This document shows positions 59,801 through 64,000 of a stretch of DNA of 64,000 bases, piece after piece. The first letter of the stretch is position 1. Each line of letters opens with the position of its first letter. This DNA comes from Entonaema liquescens (lineage: Eukaryota > Ascomycota > Sordariomycetes > Xylariales > Xylariaceae), in NCBI GenBank assembly GCA_902805475.1, contig CADCSX010000025.1:806001-870000 (forward strand). The letters run 5' to 3'. The position numbers and the translations under genes are program-made. The notes beneath the pieces were generated by a model, which worked only from the letters and a program-made list of their open reading frames with translations, was not told the origin of the DNA and did not search any database.

Positions 59801-61458
59801 TTTTATCTGCTCCTGCTTTAGCACTACAGCCTATGACGGCAGAAGAAGAAAGACAGACCGAAGTTATAACACCCTCATCTCCTCCGCCGACACAATCATT
59901 CATTCCCTTATCCGCTGGAGACAAAGATATAGAAGTTGTGTTGCAAGAGACTACTACTATTACGGGATCCCAGCCTTCGGCTGATCAGCTTCCGACACCT
60001 CGACACACGCAACTAACTAGCGATAATATAGTATCGGAATCTGTGACAGTTGTTTCTATGGACGTCGATGAGCCGGATGTGGCAAACGACGTGACTGTGC
60101 TTCCATCCGTGGTTGAGGAATCGACGGACACAAAATCTTCAGTAGTTGAAGATAGCGTTGCCAATGTCGAAGAGCAACCTAACGAACCTAACGCAGTCCA
60201 GCTAGAGCGGATTCCTACCGAAGAAATAGCCGATGATACCACGCAACCAAACAACTCGTTTGGTTCGCCAAGTTTATCCTTTCAGACCCAGCTTGGTCCT
60301 GACGATATGGCCCCGGCAAGTTTCGTTGAGTCTATTCCCGAGATTTCGGTCGAATTTGAGACTGGAAATGATACCCGGACCGATAATGAGGCTAGCATTT
60401 CTCGTGCTAGTTTGTCATTTATATCTCAGATGGAGATCGATGAAGAATTACAAGCTAGTATCATGGAAAATTCTGAGTTCGACGAGGATACGGATACTGA
60501 AGTAGTAGGGGAACCCGGAATTCGCCACCAGGTCGAAGACAATGATGATGAGACTAACCTTACTCAAAGTGAGGATGAGGTCCGCACGGAACTTGGAAGC
60601 CCAGATCCCATTTCGAGAGAGCCGTCTCTAGATCTGGGGACACAGATACAAGATCAGCGCGACATTGTGCAGGTTACTTCAGCTGACACGGACGCTGATT
60701 CTCCTGAGCCAGAGTCACAGACAGACCCGAGCGTACGGCTTGCACGCGTTGCATATTCTAAGAAAAGTGCAAAGAACCATGATGCGACTAAGACTACACA
60801 CGCAGATGAGAGGAATATACCTGCCATTGAGAGCTCGTCACCCAGCGTAGAAGATTCAAGCGTACAACTAGCTCGGGCTTCCATAACGAGATCTTCACAA
60901 GGGGAAGAAGAGGGCTATTCAATGACGGCAGCGAAGCTAAAACTCGTTCGCCATCTCCGGGATGAATTGCCCGACTGTACGCCCCTCAAGGTTTTGCGAC
61001 AACATCTTCAAAAGAAGCTGGATGTAATTGCCGTCGCCATGATGCACCCGCCGAACCCACAAAGAGCTAAGGGCGGTCCGCGCGAATTCATGATGTCGTT
61101 TACGATTACGGATCACTCGATCGGCCCTTATTCAGTTGTTGAAGCCCAACTCTATCGACCTCACAAGGAGACACTGCCGATTGTCAAGGCTGGCGATATT
61201 GTGCTCCTCCGCAACTTTACGGTCGTCTCGCTTCAAAGTAAAGGCTTCGGCTTGCGCACCAATGATGAATCGAGCTGGGCTATTTTTGATCACGACGGTG
61301 AACCGCCTCAGATCAAGGGACCTCCCGTCGAATACGGCGATAAGGAAACCACCTATGTAGCACACATGCGGACGTGGTACAACTTATTGGACGAGAAAGC
61401 AAGGTCGAAGCTTGAAAGGGCCAATAAGAAGATAATCGATGTGGGGAGGTCCAAGTAG
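56888..61458 (+). CDS. Telomeric single-strand DNA-binding protein with C-terminal POT1/CDC13 (Telo_bind) OB domain
   Basis: Exons 56888-57283 and 57340-61458 give 1504 residues. Residues 25-160 look like a beta-rich OB-type domain (VVRGVVTITWPY, GTFAFILAEPDYRLR, DEVLLSLDGAEWEPE). A basic patch follows (RGRGRKRSRFGRE), then about 1000 disordered, strongly acidic residues. The C-terminal 165 residues match the Telo_bind fold: TPLKVLRQHLQKKLDVIAV, FTITDHSI, KETLPIVKAGDIVLLRNF, FGLRTNDESSWAIF. This fold binds the telomeric G-strand in POT1 and Cdc13. The linker contains SUMO-interaction-like motifs (VIDLISSSEDE at residues 681-691; VVIDESDSDDE near 545), many SQ/TQ sites, and repeated short motifs at 60270-60890. 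Whether it is the Cdc13, Tpz1/TPP1 or POT1 counterpart cannot be decided by eye. Confidence 0.8.
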
Positions 61459-62248
61459 GGATGAAATTGGCTTATCTCTACGCTGAGATTTAGTTATCCG
61501 GCATTTGCTACGACTATTATCATATTTCTATGTATACCTATTTATTAATCTTTGCCTTGCAGCACAGTTAGGAGTTGGAAGGAAAAGGCATTGCTCCCTA
61601 TTTCATGATATGGCAATGGTAGATAGCATCCTTAGGCAATGAGGTGAATGATATATAATTATGGAATTTTCACCATCGACGAGTATATGTTGTTATATGT
61701 GATGTGCGACCCTCACCCGGTCTAGTAGCTCAACAATTTTTAGCCCATTGACTTCTGTATCGTTAGAATAGGTGTCTTTAGACTCAAGTACCAGGATTTA
61801 GACCTGGTGAGTTTCTATACCTATTATCTATACCCACTAGTGATTTCGGTGGGAATTTAACTCTCATTATCGGTCGAGCGCACAATATCAAGATGGGGTT
61901 AAGCAGCTTCAACCCCTCTCAATTACGCGCTGTGCGTCGCCAGTTTCATCCGCCACTGAGCTCGAAGTGCCAATTAGCCAGCACTCTTGCTACCTAAGTC
62001 ACTGAAGTTCATATTAGGACGATGCCCAGTGTTGTCGTTATTTCATACTCCATTCTATTCATCTACATTCGACCAAAAGCGAGCAGACTGCTCTATCACG
62101 TATCGCGCTCTAGTCTCGCGGCATTCCATCAAGGAACCCGAAGGAAGTGAGAATGAGTCCAGAGTATCCCTCCTTAAAACAGTCCAGCCAAAGTAATCCA
62201 TTACTTATATCTTCTCGCTACCAAGAAAACAACTAACAGCCCTTAGGC
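61459..62248. other. Intergenic, no gene recognised
   Basis: 790 bp after the telomere-type gene. A 69-codon frame (61987-62196) lacks an ATG start and is not supported. Confidence 0.55.
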
Positions 62249-62557
62249 ATGTACATGACGATAAGTCAAACAGCGAATACGGACCCCGAGTCCTCTTCCC
62301 GGGGTCCCGTACCGCACCTCAACCCCGACGGAATCCCTCTGCAGAACTTGCCATCCCGGAGCAGCTTTTTGCACATGATGTTCAACCTATTACTTATATT
62401 CCTTCCGATACCAATATTCACGATAGTATTTGCCGGGGCGAGAGAGACAGCTTTGTCGGACCTGTTGTTTATGCTTATGTGGGTTTCGGCGGTTTTCGGG
62501 GCCTTGCTCAACGTGTATTTAAACCGTCACCTCTACGCATGGAGTTCCGATCACTGA
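62249..62557 (+). CDS. Small two-TM membrane protein, hypothetical
   Basis: 102 residues from MYMTISQTAN. A hydrophilic, Pro/Ser-rich first 40 residues is followed by two hydrophobic helices (MMFNLLLIFLPIPIFTIVFAG and LLFMLMWVSAVFGALLNVYL) and a short polar end (RHLYAWSSDH). The paired helices are unlikely by chance in a 100-codon frame, so it is called, but no family is recognised. A CTTAG just upstream (62242-62246) could be a splice acceptor, so an earlier coding or leader exon is possible. Confidence 0.5.
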   Translation: MYMTISQTANTDPESSSRGPVPHLNPDGIPLQNLPSRSSFLHMMFNLLLIFLPIPIFTIVFAGARETALSDLLFMLMWVSAVFGALLNVYLNRHLYAWSSDH

Positions 62558-64000
62558 TTTATTGGGAATTTCATGGTAATACTACGGTAGTAAATCATTG
62601 ATTGAGGGGCTCAGATATTGTGGTTTTGATCCGCTGTTCACGCATACGAGCTAAAGCTCGTAGGGCAGGTGAGAAGAGGGGTTGGGAGGATGCTAATGGT
62701 GTGGCTGGCCGGTATGAAATTGCAGTTTTATATCATATGATTCCTCAGATATCTGATTGATAGGTAGAAAGAGAGTTCACATTGCATACCAGTGGCTGGG
62801 TGAACTGGGCAGATGTCCACTACTACCTATCTACATCATATCTTGAGAAACTTATACAGACTGCTTTATAAAGAAAGATATATGGCAATATACAACCAAT
62901 TGATGGAATAATATCTCGTAGAAATCTGATACACATACCTAGAAGTGACCACAAACCTGTGGATAAGTACGGATCCCGACCAAAAAAAGAGTCGTCTATG
63001 TTTTTGGAATCAATACGAATTTGAGTAAGATATAAAATCAGGCAGACATAGAAACAGCAGTAACGTCTGCCGAACGGTGGGTTCCCGGGCTCGGTCACCG
63101 AGAGTCTCTTGAGAGGACTCGTCATTAAACTTTGTCAGGTGCATGGCCCTTCGGAAACCGAGATGCCTTAGACGAGAGGGTATAAGCTTTACAGCCCCCA
63201 TGCCATGCCTTTGGTATGAGGCATTAAGGCCGTGCACTTCTTGTTTACCTGAGTCCAATGTATTATGTGATAAGTCTTATTTAATTTCTTACGCATACCT
63301 ATAGTAGAATCGCTCGTTGTTGGGGTTATATGATAGTTTGGGGTTAAGTCTTGTTAACCATGACTATTATTATTGGTATCCTGCTTATAGCCAATCTTAA
63401 AGCACCAAATTTCTTTAGTGGCATCTATGTCCGCTGTGACGGGCATCGGGTACTCCCGTCTGATAGGCTCCCATGTTGATCGTCTGATCAACCCCGATCT
63501 CCCTAGGCTTGGGTTTATGAAGGATTGGAGCCAGGGGCCTCGGTAATCTTGTGATGAACTGTTAAGTCGCAAGCCGGGACGGGCATTATGCACCAACGAC
63601 TGAAAGCGAATGTGCGGGACCGAACAAGTTCTGGCCATGCTACTATCCTAATGTAGATAATGTGACATAGCAAGATGCTAGGCAACCCACCCTCCATGTA
63701 AGCTTTAAGCTATAAGATAGGTCGTAGATAGATTCTTCTTGGCAAACTGGGGGCTGAGCTTGACTAGATATATATCCTAGCAGATGATAACTACAAATTG
63801 ACGTCATTCATATCTAAGTCCAACTCCGCTTGTAAAGAACAGATCTCTAAGCAAAAGGTGTACGACGATAGCGTCATAAATGATACCAAAAAGGAAATAT
63901 TTCACTTTTAACCAATATGCTACTATAACCCCAAAGTTTGACATATGATAATACGATAATATGGGCAAAGTTAACGAAGTTTTTGACTTCCCGGACTATT
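62558..64000. other. Right-end interval, no gene recognised
   Basis: 1.4 kb to the window edge. Frames of 80-100 codons exist on the minus strand, but none has a recognisable domain or convincing composition. A gene starting beyond the edge cannot be excluded. Confidence 0.5.

Noticed and set aside
62823..63258. Minus-strand frames of 82-100 codons near the right edge
   Set aside because: No recognisable motif, no plausible splice partners and overlapping alternatives; judged to be chance.

Overview
The window comes from a filamentous ascomycete (Pezizomycotina, most likely Sordariomycetes). The evidence is short GT-AG introns of about 46-67 bp with CTAAC/CTGAC-type branch points, a vib-1/xprG-type NDT80 factor, a HAM-2 STRIPAK subunit, a HET-domain protein, a DUF1996 secreted protein, and one AT-rich block with the CpA depletion expected of RIP. 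All calls rest on reading the sequence. No database search, alignment or transcript data was available.

Layout. 1-2.2 kb: RWD-RING-IBR-RING E3 ligase (+). 2.2-13.9 kb: 11.7 kb without a recognisable gene. 13.9-16.2 kb: vib-1-like NDT80 regulator (+). 18.3-19.2 kb: DUF2011-like basic protein (+). 19.8-23.1 kb: HAM-2/Far11-type STRIPAK subunit, seven exons (+). 24.5-26.2 kb: mitochondrial tricarboxylate-type carrier (+). 26.9-28.2 kb: FCP1-homology HAD protein (-), divergent from RRP36 (28.5-29.5 kb, +). 29.8-32.1 kb: COQ8-type kinase (-). 34.3-36.5 kb: seven-TM receptor-like protein (-). 39.3-40.2 kb: APH-fold kinase (-). 40.8-41.9 kb: minisatellite and RIP-like AT-rich relic. 44.4-48.0 kb: CTK1/CDK12-type kinase with a very long arginine/serine-rich N-terminus (+). 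49.0-50.0 kb: SDR oxidoreductase (-). 51.1-53.3 kb: HET-domain protein (-). 54.7-56.2 kb: secreted DUF1996 protein (+). 56.9-61.5 kb: 1504-residue Telo_bind (POT1/CDC13) protein (+). 62.2-62.6 kb: small two-TM protein (+).

Relations. There is no metabolic gene cluster. A loose theme is hyphal fusion and self/non-self recognition: vib-1-like, HAM-2-like and HET-domain genes share the window. The mitochondrial genes (carrier, COQ8) and the nuclear/nucleolar genes (RRP36, CTK1, telomere protein) look like ordinary housekeeping neighbours.

Quality caveat. Four genes (vib-1, rrp36, coq8, HET) carry frame breaks inside otherwise conserved coding sequence. Four of the breaks are explained by one missing base in a C or G run, and a fifth (rrp36, first break) lies in a C-rich stretch and fits the same explanation. 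Systematic homopolymer undercalling is the simplest reading. True pseudogenisation, especially of the HET gene, is the alternative. The most novel-looking element is the telomere-type protein, whose acidic linker holds two families of repeated short linear motifs and SUMO-interaction-like motifs.
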